64,000 nucleotides of DNA from NCBI RefSeq assembly GCF_026626635.1, contig NZ_JAPNKA010000001.1, positions 9,222,501-9,286,500 on the forward strand, read 5' to 3'. Below the pieces are notes generated by a model. That model had not been told where the DNA came from and did not search any database. It saw only the letters and a program-made list of their open reading frames with translations. This document shows positions 34,280-42,191 of the stretch, in pieces (the first letter of the stretch is position 1; each line of letters begins with the position of its first letter). The position numbers and the translations under genes are program-made. This DNA comes from Archangium lansingense. Lineage in GTDB: Bacteria > Myxococcota > Myxococcia > Myxococcales > Myxococcaceae.

Positions 34280-36373
34280 CTACCAGACCTCGCAGCGCTG
34301 GGCGGTCGGGCGCACCATCTTCGCACCCTCCTGGCACTGGAAGGCCTTCTGGAACTCCGGCAGGTTCACCACCGGCCCGTTCACTCGCCAGTACGGCGGC
34401 GAGTGCGGATCCGTCACCGCCATCTGCCGCGCGAACGGATCCCGGTACTTCGAGCACCACGACTGCGCATAGCCCAGGAAGAACTGCTGGCTCGGCGAGT
34501 AGCGGTAGCCGCCCACCTGCTTCGCCGCCTCCGCATCCTTCGCCAGCCACGCCTCCATCGCCGAGTGCGCCAGCTTCAGGCCGCCCAGATCCGCCACGTT
34601 CTCACCGAGCGTCAGCGCCCCGTTCACCTTCAGCTCGTCGATGGCCGTGTAGCCGTCGTACTGCTCCTTCACGCACGCCACCCGCCCGCGGAACGCCGTG
34701 TCCGACTCCGGCGTCCACCAGTCCCGCAGGTTGCCCTCCGCGTCGTACTGGCGGCCCTCGTCGTCGAAGCCGTGGGTGATCTCATGCCCCACCACCATTC
34801 CCATGGCGCCGAAGTTCACCGCCGCCGTCGCCTCGCGGTTGAAGAACGGAGGCTGCAGGATGCCCGCCGGGAAGACGATCTCGTTGAACGGCGGGTTGTA
34901 GTAGGCGTTCACCGTCGGCGGCGACATCAGCCACTCGTCCTTGTCCACCGGCTTGCCAATCTTCGCCAGCTGCCGCGCCTGCTCGAACGCCGCCGCGTTC
35001 ACCCACGAGCCCAGGAACGAGCCGCGCTCCACCCTCAGCGCGTCGTAGTTGCGCCACTTGTCCGGGTAGCCAATCTTGTTGACGATCTTCCGCGCCTTCA
35101 CCAGCGCCTGCTCGCGCGTGGGCGCGTCCATCCACGCCAGCGTGTCCAGGTTGCGCTCGAAGGCCTTCTCGATCTCCACCACCATCTGCTGCGTGGTCGT
35201 CTTGCCCTCCACGCCGAACGTCTTCGCGATGAAGGGCTGCGCCAGCGCCTCACCCAGCGCGCCATTGGTGAAGCGCACGCACTTCTTCCAGCGCGTCACA
35301 TCCGCCTTCGCGCCCGTCAGGTTCTCCGAGGTGAAACGGAAGCGCTCCTCCTGGAAGCTCTTGGGCAGCGTCGGAATAACGCTCCCCACGTACTGCCACG
35401 TCAGGTACGGCTTCCACGTCTCCGGCTTCGTCGACTTCGCCAGCCGCTCCACCTCCTTGAAGAAGGGCGGGTGGGTGACGTTGAGCGCCTGCAGGTCCTT
35501 GGCGCCCGCCGCCGTGAAGTACACGTCCCACTGGAAGCCCGGCGCCTCCGCCTTCAGGCCCTTGCGCTCCAGCCGGTGATAGAGGTTCTTCGGCTCGCGC
35601 CGCTCCACCCGCGTCAGGGAGGCCTTCGCCAGCGCCGTCTCCACCTCCACCACCGACGCCGCGCTCTTCGCCGCCTGCTCGGGCGTCTCGCCCAGCAGCA
35701 CGAAGATGTTCTTCAGGTGCTCCTGGTAGGCAGTGCGCAGGCTCTTCGATTTCTCGTCTTCCTTCAGGTAGTAGTCCCGGTCCGGCAGCCCGAGCCCTCC
35801 CTGGTCCACCTCGCCAATCATCTGGCTGGCGTCCTTGAAGTCGTTGTTGGAGCCCAGCCGGAAGAGCGGGAACACGCTGCGCGCGTGCATCGTGCCCACC
35901 ACCCGCGCCAGCTCCTTCGCGTTCTTCGCCACCGTCAGCTTCGCCAGCTCCGCCTTCAGCGCGGGCAGCGAGGCGTCCAGCTGCGCCTCGTCCATGCAGG
36001 CGCCGTAGTAGTCCCCCACCTTCTGCGCGTAGGGCGTCCCCTCGACGACCTTGCCCGTGGACGCGGCCTCGAGAACCTCCCGGAGCACCTCCTCGTTGCG
36101 CGCCGCGATGGCGTCAAAGCCACGTGACCAGCGCGGGCGATCCGCGGGGATCTCCGTGTTCTTCACCCAGTTGCCGCATGCGTACTCGTAGAAGTCGTCG
36201 CACGGGTTCGCCTGCTGGTTGATCGCCGAGCCGTCCAGCCCGGGCGGCAGCGGCTTCGGCTCGGGCGCGGGCTGCTCCTGGGGGGGCGGCGGGGCCGGGG
36301 GCGTGGGAGCGGGCTCCGCCGTCTTGCAGGCGGTCACCACGAGACAGCAGGCGGCAAACAGTGCCTTTCTCAT
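34280..36373 (-). CDS. M13-family zinc metallopeptidase lipoprotein (neprilysin/PepO type)
   Basis: A 697-residue endopeptidase. The ATG at 36373 gives a lipoprotein signal MRKALFAACCLVVTAC; a longer frame is less natural. A Pro-rich linker follows. The zinc site is HEITH at about residues 530-534 in VVGHEITHGFDDEGRQY, with the third ligand in GENVADLGGL near residue 592; the N-A-Y-Y-N-P substrate-binding motif lies upstream (PTVNAYYNPPFNEIVFP). The conserved C terminus CQEGAKM...RCEVW is present. It is probably anchored in the envelope and cleaves peptides there. Confidence 0.94.
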   Translation of the reverse strand: MRKALFAACCLVVTACKTAEPAPTPPAPPPPQEQPAPEPKPLPPGLDGSAINQQANPCDDFYEYACGNWVKNTEIPADRPRWSRGFDAIAARNEEVLREVLEAASTGKVVEGTPYAQKVGDYYGACMDEAQLDASLPALKAELAKLTVAKNAKELARVVGTMHARSVFPLFRLGSNNDFKDASQMIGEVDQGGLGLPDRDYYLKEDEKSKSLRTAYQEHLKNIFVLLGETPEQAAKSAASVVEVETALAKASLTRVERREPKNLYHRLERKGLKAEAPGFQWDVYFTAAGAKDLQALNVTHPPFFKEVERLAKSTKPETWKPYLTWQYVGSVIPTLPKSFQEERFRFTSENLTGAKADVTRWKKCVRFTNGALGEALAQPFIAKTFGVEGKTTTQQMVVEIEKAFERNLDTLAWMDAPTREQALVKARKIVNKIGYPDKWRNYDALRVERGSFLGSWVNAAAFEQARQLAKIGKPVDKDEWLMSPPTVNAYYNPPFNEIVFPAGILQPPFFNREATAAVNFGAMGMVVGHEITHGFDDEGRQYDAEGNLRDWWTPESDTAFRGRVACVKEQYDGYTAIDELKVNGALTLGENVADLGGLKLAHSAMEAWLAKDAEAAKQVGGYRYSPSQQFFLGYAQSWCSKYRDPFARQMAVTDPHSPPYWRVNGPVVNLPEFQKAFQCQEGAKMVRPTAQRCEVW

Positions 36374-36469
36374 CCAGTGTTTCTCCAGGTGGAAAATCGA
36401 AGCGGGCCGCACCCTACCCGGCGCACGGCCCGCTGCAACGTCTGGATGACACGGACTTTCCGCTGGCGG

Positions 36470-37030
36470 CTACTCCTTGCCCAGCATCCCGTCCCGGAGG
36501 CTCTCATCCACCGGGCTCTTCCCCAGCCACACGGAGAACAGCGCGTCCGAGAAGTCCTTGCCCTCCACCGAGATCTTCTGCCCGCCCTTGCTCTCGATCG
36601 TCGTCCCCTTGCCGGGCACGTACGTCAGCAGCAGCTCGTCACCCTTCTTCACGTCCGGGATCGCCGAGGTGAACGTGTCCAGCCGCTGCTGCAGCGCCGG
36701 CAGCTTGTCCTTCGAGTTCTTCTTGAAGCCGTCGACAATCGCCTCGACGACCGACTTCTTGTCCAGGTCGCGCAGCATGGACATGCGCACCCGCTTCACC
36801 TGGTCCGTCTCGATGACCTGCTGCGGGCTCTGAGACGGGCTCTCCACGTACAGGCCGGCCGCGTACACATTGAAGACCAGCTTCTTGCGCAGACCCGCGC
36901 CATTCAGCTTCAGATCCTTCCCCTCGACCTTGAGCGTCTCGGGAAACTGCACGCCCGCGACTTCCTTGGCAGCAGCGGGCAGCGCGAGCACAACGGCCAT
37001 CACGACGGCGAACAGCGTGGTGTTCTTCAT
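36470..37030 (-). CDS. Chalcone isomerase-like periplasmic protein
   Basis: A 186-residue exported protein from the ATG at 37030, preceded by the strong site AGGAGGGGTC. The signal peptide is MKNTTLFAVVMAVVLALPAAA. The mature part matches the chalcone-isomerase-like (CHI-like) fold: VEGKDLKLNGAGLRKKLVFN then VYAAGLYVESPSQSPQQVIE and SDALFSVWLGKSPVDESLRD. Bacterial members are thought to bind fatty acids rather than isomerise flavonoids. It lies 31 bases downstream of serC on the same strand. Confidence 0.88.
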   Translation of the reverse strand: MKNTTLFAVVMAVVLALPAAAKEVAGVQFPETLKVEGKDLKLNGAGLRKKLVFNVYAAGLYVESPSQSPQQVIETDQVKRVRMSMLRDLDKKSVVEAIVDGFKKNSKDKLPALQQRLDTFTSAIPDVKKGDELLLTYVPGKGTTIESKGGQKISVEGKDFSDALFSVWLGKSPVDESLRDGMLGKE

Positions 37031-37061
37031 GACCCCTCCTGACAGCGTGGAGACGCGCACC

Positions 37062-38150
37062 CTAGCCGTTCTTGCGGACGAACTCCTCCATGAAGGAGAC
37101 CAGCACCCGCACGTTGTCCACCGTCACCGCGTTGTAGATGGACGCCCGGATGCCTCCCATCGTGCGGTAACCCTTGAGGCCCACCATCCCGGCCTTCTTC
37201 GCCTGGGCCACGAATTGGTCGTCCAGCTCCGGCGTGGGCAGCTTGAAGACCACGTTCATGTACGAGCGCGACTCCCGCTCCACGGGCGCATGGTAGAAGC
37301 CCGCGTGCTTGTCGAGCGCCCCGTAGAGCAGCTCGCCCTTCTCCCGATTCCACCTCTCCAGTTGTCCCAGGCCCCCTACCTGCCTGGCCCAGGCCAGCAC
37401 GTTGCGGCACAGGTAGATGGCCAAGGTCGGCGGCGTGTTGTAGAGCGAGTTGTTTTCCGCGTGGGTCGAGTAGCGGAAGATCTTCGGGATGTCCTTGCGG
37501 CCGCGGGCGATGAAGTCCTTGCGCGCCACCGCAATCAGCACGCCCGAGGGGCCGAGGTTCTTCTGCGCCCCCGCGTAGAGGAAGGCGAAGCGGCTCACGT
37601 CCGTCGGCTTCCACAGGAAGTCCGAGCTCATGTCCGCTACCAGCGGGACGTCCCCCACCTCGGGCCAGCGGTGCCACTGCGTGCCGTAGATGGTGTTGTT
37701 GCTCGTGATGTGGACGTAGGCCGCCTTCGGGTCCAGCTGCAGCTCGTCCTGCCGCGGCACCCGCACGTAGCGCTTGTCCGGCAGCACCGTGGTGGCGGCG
37801 ATGCGGGCCTGGCCCACCAGCACGGCCTCGTCGTAGGCCTTCTCGCTCCACACCCCCGTCATCAGGTAGTCCGCGCTGGCACCCGGGGGCAAAAAGTTCA
37901 TCGGCACCTGGGCGAACTGCTGCGAGGCTCCGCCCGTGAGAAAGAGCACCTGGTGGGTGTCCGGGATGCCAAGCAGCTCGGTGAGCAGGGAGATGGCCTC
38001 GTTGTGGACGGACTCGTACTCCTTGCCCCGGTGGCTGTGCTCCATGATGGACATGCCGGAACCCTGGAAATCCAGAAGCTCCTCCCGCGCCCGCTCGAGG
38101 GCGGGCAGGGGCAGCCCAGCGGGGCCGGGATTGAAGTTGATGACGCGCAT
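37062..38150 (-). CDS. serC: Phosphoserine aminotransferase
   Basis: SerC converts 3-phosphohydroxypyruvate and glutamate to phosphoserine in serine synthesis and acts in pyridoxal phosphate synthesis. The 362-residue product starts at the ATG at 38150 (MRVINFNPGPAGLPLPALER) with GAGG upstream. Family marks are SIMEHSHRGKEYE, FLTGGASQQFAQVPMNFL, and the PLP-binding lysine in YAGAQKNLGPSG. It is divergent from the ECF sigma gene with about 125 bases between them. Confidence 0.96.
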   Translation of the reverse strand: MRVINFNPGPAGLPLPALERAREELLDFQGSGMSIMEHSHRGKEYESVHNEAISLLTELLGIPDTHQVLFLTGGASQQFAQVPMNFLPPGASADYLMTGVWSEKAYDEAVLVGQARIAATTVLPDKRYVRVPRQDELQLDPKAAYVHITSNNTIYGTQWHRWPEVGDVPLVADMSSDFLWKPTDVSRFAFLYAGAQKNLGPSGVLIAVARKDFIARGRKDIPKIFRYSTHAENNSLYNTPPTLAIYLCRNVLAWARQVGGLGQLERWNREKGELLYGALDKHAGFYHAPVERESRSYMNVVFKLPTPELDDQFVAQAKKAGMVGLKGYRTMGGIRASIYNAVTVDNVRVLVSFMEEFVRKNG

Positions 38151-38275
38151 GGTCGTGTCCTCATGAAAGTGAACAACCGCGCGGCCATTCTGCCCCACGC
38201 CCCCCCCAGGGGAAGGGGGAAGCGCGGTGTCCGTCCACCGGCCAGCGTGTGGCCGCTCCAGACCGGGGAGGGTCC

Positions 38276-38860
38276 ATGAGCCGGGTGGGTTCCTCTCGGG
38301 AGCTGACGGAGTGGGTGCTGCGGGCTGCACGGGGGGAGACGCCTGCCTTCAGCGAGCTGTACCGGCGGACCCGGCCCCTGGTGGCCCGGTTGACATCCGG
38401 TTTCGCCACATTGGACGCGGACGAGGTGGAAGACGTGATTCAGGAGACCTACGTGCGCGCCTTCAAGGCGCTCCCCCGGCTCAAGGAGCCGGCGGCCTTC
38501 GAGGCCTGGCTCCTGTCCATCGCCCGCAACCGGGCTCGGACCCGTTTGGAGCGCAAGGGTCAGACCCGCCGCATGGACGAGGAGCTCTCCGACCCGCCGC
38601 CGGAGACCGTCTCCGTGGTGCCCGAGGCCCTCCAGCTCGAGCGGGACATGGCCGTGGTGCGCCAGCTCATCGCCGAGCTGCCCGAGGGCGAGGAGAAGAA
38701 GACGGTGTACCTCTTCTATGTCGAGGGCCAGTTGTCCGCCCGGGAGATCGCCGAGAAGCTCGGGGTGGGCAAGAGCGCCGTAACGATGCGCCTGGAGCGG
38801 TTCCGGGCCCGAATCAAGCAGGAGCTGCTCCGGCGAGTGCTCGCCGGACGGTGGGAGTAG
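38276..38860 (+). CDS. ECF-type RNA polymerase sigma factor
   Basis: A 194-residue group IV sigma factor. The ATG at 38276 is preceded by GGGAGGGTCC. Region 2 is at residues about 25-90 (FSELYRRTRPLVARL; DEVEDVIQETYVRAFKALPR) and region 4 at about 135-185 (LPEGEEKKTVYLFYVEGQLS then AREIAEKLGVGKSAVTMRLE). It is the first gene of a four-gene operon: the next gene starts five bases after the stop and encodes a probable anti-sigma factor. It should direct transcription of its own operon or of distant targets. Confidence 0.93.
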   Translation: MSRVGSSRELTEWVLRAARGETPAFSELYRRTRPLVARLTSGFATLDADEVEDVIQETYVRAFKALPRLKEPAAFEAWLLSIARNRARTRLERKGQTRRMDEELSDPPPETVSVVPEALQLERDMAVVRQLIAELPEGEEKKTVYLFYVEGQLSAREIAEKLGVGKSAVTMRLERFRARIKQELLRRVLAGRWE

Positions 38861-38865
38861 CTCTC

Positions 38866-39675
38866 ATGAGACACCTGGATACCGATGCCCTGCATGCCCT
38901 GAGCGCCGGTGAGCCGGAGGCGGTGGCGTACTTCCGCGAGCACCTGGCGCAGCCCTGCGAGGCGTGCATGGACTTCCTCGCGAAGACACCTGGCCCTGGG
39001 CTGCTCGATGGGCAGGTGGACAACCTGCTGCTCCACCTCGCGCCCGCCCGGCAGGAGGAGCCCCGGCTGGACGAGGTGGGTTTCGCCCGCGTCCGCCGAG
39101 GCCTGCGCGCTCCCGCCCGGCCCTGGCGCGGGGTGGCGGCGGCCCTGGCGCTGGCGGCGGGCCTTGCGGGGCTCGTCGTCCTCACCCGCGCCCCCGTGCA
39201 CCCACCTGGCGGAGAGAAGGGCTCCTGGGACGGAGTGAAGGGGGTGGGCCGCCTCGCGCTGGAGAGCTCCGTGGTGGCCCGCGAGCCGAATGGCACCCTG
39301 CGCCGGTTGGATTCGGGCGCCAGCGCCTCGGAGCAGGACGTGCTGGTGCTGCGCTACCACGCCACCGAGGCCGGCGAAGCCCTCCTCTTCCAGCAGCGCG
39401 CGGACGCGGCGCCCGAGCTGCTCGGCCGATTCCCCTTGCACGCCGGCACCCATGAGCTGGAAGGCCCGCAGGGCCTGGTGGGCATCAGCCTGGAGGGCGA
39501 GTCTGGTCCCCTCTCCTTGTGGCTGGTGGGCTTCCCCTCGGGCCAGGTCCCTCCCCCCGACGAGGTGCGCGAAGCACTCACTCGTGGCGACATGGAAGAG
39601 AGTTCGGTGCTGGCCATCAACCGGTTCGATCTCCACGTCCGCGGCGATCAGAGGCAGAATCCCAGCCCACGGTGA
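38866..39675 (+). CDS. Probable membrane anti-sigma factor
   Basis: A 269-residue protein from the ATG at 38866. Residues 1-80 form a soluble helical domain with a Cys pair in PCEAC, reminiscent of anti-sigma N termini (YFREHLAQPCEACMDFLA) but lacking the full HxxxCxxC zinc motif. One membrane segment is at about residues 87-106 (VAAALALAAGLAGLVVLTR). The outer 160 residues are beta-rich (LLGRFPLHAGTHELEGPQG). The assignment rests on position directly after an ECF sigma gene and on topology. Its stop overlaps the GTG start of the caspase gene by four bases. Confidence 0.72.
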   Translation: MRHLDTDALHALSAGEPEAVAYFREHLAQPCEACMDFLAKTPGPGLLDGQVDNLLLHLAPARQEEPRLDEVGFARVRRGLRAPARPWRGVAAALALAAGLAGLVVLTRAPVHPPGGEKGSWDGVKGVGRLALESSVVAREPNGTLRRLDSGASASEQDVLVLRYHATEAGEALLFQQRADAAPELLGRFPLHAGTHELEGPQGLVGISLEGESGPLSLWLVGFPSGQVPPPDEVREALTRGDMEESSVLAINRFDLHVRGDQRQNPSPR

Positions 39676-41321
39676 AGCACCTCCTCTTCACGCTCCTGAC
39701 GGTGCTCGCAGCCTGCGCGAGTCCGAGCTCACTCGACAAAGGCAGCAAGGGCGGACTCGTGTCCGTGAAGGTGGACGAGGGCGCTCTGTCCAATGCCTAC
39801 GCACCCCGACGCCTGGCCCTGTTGGTGGGCGTGTCGCAGTTCCAGGACGAGCAGTGGAGAGATCTGCGCTACTCCTCCAAGGACGCGGAGGACCTGGCCG
39901 CGGCGCTGAGGGATCCAAAGCGCGGCCACTTCGACCACGTCCGCGTCCTCTCCCGCCCCGAGCAGACGACCCGGGCCTCCATCCTCGCCGCGCTCCGCGA
40001 GCTGCGACGGGAGGCCACCCGGCCGGATGACGTGGTGGTGGTGTACTTCTCCGCGCACGGCACGCTGGCCCGCGACGGCAAGGGCGAGCTCAAGCGCTAT
40101 CTGGTCACCACGGACGCCGAGTACCGAGCCATCCCGCAAACAGCGCTGCCCATGGACGAGCTGAAGTCCGAGTTCGACCAGTTCCCCTCGCGTCGCCGTC
40201 TCATGGTGCTGGCCACCTGCCACAGCGGCAGCGGCAAGTCGCTGCTGCCCCGGGAGCTGGAGGCCGAGCTGGCCGGCATCAAGGCGGGCTTCTACGCGCG
40301 CCCCATCGAGGAGTCGAGCCGCACCTCCATGGTGTTCGCCGCCTGCGACTGGGGCGAGACGGCTCGCGAGGACGAGGGGCTGAAGAACGACATCTACACC
40401 CACTTCCTCATCGACGGGCTCAATGGCGCGGCGGACCGCAACTTCGACGGCGCCGTCACCGCCACCGAGGCCCATGATCATGCGCGTCGCCACACCTACG
40501 CCTTCACCGAGGGACGGCAGCGGCCCTCGGCGGAGATCCTCGAGGTGGGCGCGGACCCGGTGGTGCTCTCCGGCCATATCAACCGGACGGGCCGCCCGGA
40601 GCTGTTCTCGTACAACCCCCGGCTGGACGGCTTCACGCTGAAGGTGGATGGGGAGACGCGCACGGAGCTGCCCGGAGGAGCCGCGGTGCCGCCGGGCAAG
40701 CGCACCGTGGAGCTCACCAAGGGGAGTGACGTCCTGGTGCGAGAGGTGGTGGACATCGCCGAGGGCGAGCGGCTGCCGCTGGAGCGCCTGTTGTCGGAGA
40801 CCTTCCCGCGGCGCTCGCTCACGCTGATGGGCGGCATGTTCTCCTTCGTCGATGCGCGCAGCCGCAACGAGCTGCTGCCCGCCTCGCCGGAGCTGGCGGT
40901 GGTGCTGCGGCTGGAGGAGCGCCCGCTGCCGGACCTGAGCCTCGTCTTCGACCTGAGTGGCGGCCGGGGCCAGCAGAGCCTCCACCTGGCGCCCGGCACC
41001 TCCGTGCCCTTCACCTACACCTCGCTCTCGCTGGGTGCCGCGGTGCCCTACACGTGGAAATGGGAGCGGTTCTCGCTCTATGCGGGCCCCCGTGTGGCCG
41101 CTCTGTTCCTCCAGCGGTCCTTTCAGACAGAGGCATTCACCGGAGCGCAGCAATACTTCACCTTCAGCCCCGGAGTGATGGGAGGCGTGGCATGGCGACT
41201 GAGCGAGCGGCTGGAACTGAGCGCGCAGACGCAGCTGATGGTGACGTACGTGGTGGTGGATGGGCAGGGGCAGGCCGTGGGGTTCTCCGGTGGATGGGCC
41301 GGCGTGGGGTATCGCTTCTGA
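39672..41321 (+). CDS. Caspase-like lipoprotein with C-terminal beta-barrel-type region
   Basis: A 549-residue protein from the GTG at 39672 (MKHLLFTLLTVLAACASPSS), with lipobox LAAC and lipidation at C15. Residues about 45-290 are a caspase/metacaspase p20-type domain: RRLALLVGVSQFQDEQW, catalytic His129 in VVYFSAHGTLARDG and Cys183 in VLATCHSGSGKS. Residues about 300-390 include a PEGA-like beta module (LDGFTLKVDGETRTELPGGA). The last 150 residues alternate as amphipathic strands and end in GGWAGVGYRF, with the terminal Phe common in outer-membrane barrels. A caspase protease joined to such a barrel under sigma/anti-sigma control is unusual. The next gene overlaps its stop by one base. Confidence 0.85.
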   Translation: MKHLLFTLLTVLAACASPSSLDKGSKGGLVSVKVDEGALSNAYAPRRLALLVGVSQFQDEQWRDLRYSSKDAEDLAAALRDPKRGHFDHVRVLSRPEQTTRASILAALRELRREATRPDDVVVVYFSAHGTLARDGKGELKRYLVTTDAEYRAIPQTALPMDELKSEFDQFPSRRRLMVLATCHSGSGKSLLPRELEAELAGIKAGFYARPIEESSRTSMVFAACDWGETAREDEGLKNDIYTHFLIDGLNGAADRNFDGAVTATEAHDHARRHTYAFTEGRQRPSAEILEVGADPVVLSGHINRTGRPELFSYNPRLDGFTLKVDGETRTELPGGAAVPPGKRTVELTKGSDVLVREVVDIAEGERLPLERLLSETFPRRSLTLMGGMFSFVDARSRNELLPASPELAVVLRLEERPLPDLSLVFDLSGGRGQQSLHLAPGTSVPFTYTSLSLGAAVPYTWKWERFSLYAGPRVAALFLQRSFQTEAFTGAQQYFTFSPGVMGGVAWRLSERLELSAQTQLMVTYVVVDGQGQAVGFSGGWAGVGYRF

Positions 41322-42040
41322 TGCGCCAGACTGCCTACAACCTGACGATGGCCCTCGCCTTCGCCGTCGTCGCGAGCGCATGCGGGGGATTCGACAACAC
41401 CCCCTTCCGGACGGGCGTCATCCGGGGCCGGCTCACCGAGGCAGACCCGTCGGTGGCCCTGGTCTCGCTGGTGGGCAACCCGGACGTGCGAAGCACCGTG
41501 GCTGGGGACGGCACCTTCGTGCTGGAAGGCGTGCCGGCCGGCCCGGTGGAGCTCTTCATCGTGGCCTCCGCGAACAAGGCGGTGCGGCTGCCGGTGATGG
41601 TGCCCGGTGGCGGCTCGGCGCGCCTGCAGGACGTGATGCCACGCGCGGCCGGCTTCCTGAACCTGCACGTGAGGGCACCCGCGCGCCAGAGCGTGGAGGA
41701 TGGGCGGGTGTCCGTGATGGGCACGCCCTTCCAGCAGCTCCAGCTCCAGGACGATGGAACCCTGCGGGTGGGTCCCCTTCCAGAGGGCTGCTACGCGTTG
41801 GAGACCTCCGCCGCTGGCTTCCCGGTGAAGAAGACGGAAGCGTGCGTGAAGGAGAGCGAGTCCAAGGAAGTGAAGATCCAGCTCCCCGGTGGGGGCGACG
41901 ACGATTGCACCATCTCCGACTGCGAGCAGGGTGAGCGGTGCAGCACGGAGGGCCGGTGTGCGGAGTGCACCTCGGATGAGCATTGCGCCCCGGGCCTCAC
42001 CTGCCGGGACGAGCGGTGCCAGGTTCCCGCCGCGCCCTGA
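41321..42040 (+). CDS. Lipoprotein with carboxypeptidase-regulatory-like and Cys-rich regions
   Basis: A 239-residue lipoprotein whose ATG at 41321 overlaps the preceding TGA by one base. The signal peptide ends in the lipobox VASAC. Residues about 25-185 hold two beta-sandwich repeats of the carboxypeptidase-regulatory type (VIRGRLTEADPSVALVSLVG...FVLEGVPAGPVELFIV; RVSVMGTPFQQLQLQDDGTL...GPLPEGCYALETSAAGF). The C terminus has eight cysteines in a compact module (CTISDCEQGERCSTEGRC; CTSDEHCAPGLTCRDERC) typical of myxobacterial surface proteins. It closes the sigma-factor operon and could be a partner or substrate of the caspase-like protein. Confidence 0.82.
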   Translation: MRQTAYNLTMALAFAVVASACGGFDNTPFRTGVIRGRLTEADPSVALVSLVGNPDVRSTVAGDGTFVLEGVPAGPVELFIVASANKAVRLPVMVPGGGSARLQDVMPRAAGFLNLHVRAPARQSVEDGRVSVMGTPFQQLQLQDDGTLRVGPLPEGCYALETSAAGFPVKKTEACVKESESKEVKIQLPGGGDDDCTISDCEQGERCSTEGRCAECTSDEHCAPGLTCRDERCQVPAAP

Positions 42041-42119
42041 GAAGTTTGCCGTTCTTAGGAATTGGAAAACCCCGTGACGCCTGCATCTGAGTTGCGGCTG
42101 AGCTTCACGCTTGTGGTGT

Positions 42120-42145
42120 GAATGGATGCCCTGCGGGCAGCATTC
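42120..42145 (+). terminator. Hairpin after the sigma/caspase operon
   Basis: GAATG/CATTC and TGCCC/GGGCA pair around TGC, 80 bases after the last stop of the operon and 46 bases before the next gene. No T-run follows, so it may be a structured leader of the next gene instead. Confidence 0.35.
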
Positions 42146-42191
42146 ATGAACCTCAAGCCAGACGTCAGAAATATCGATACGCTAGCGGGCC

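Noticed and set aside
34403..36127. A 574-codon open frame on the plus strand over the M13 peptidase
   Set aside because: The minus strand has the HEITH zinc site and lipobox; the plus frame is Arg/Leu/His-rich with no family marks.
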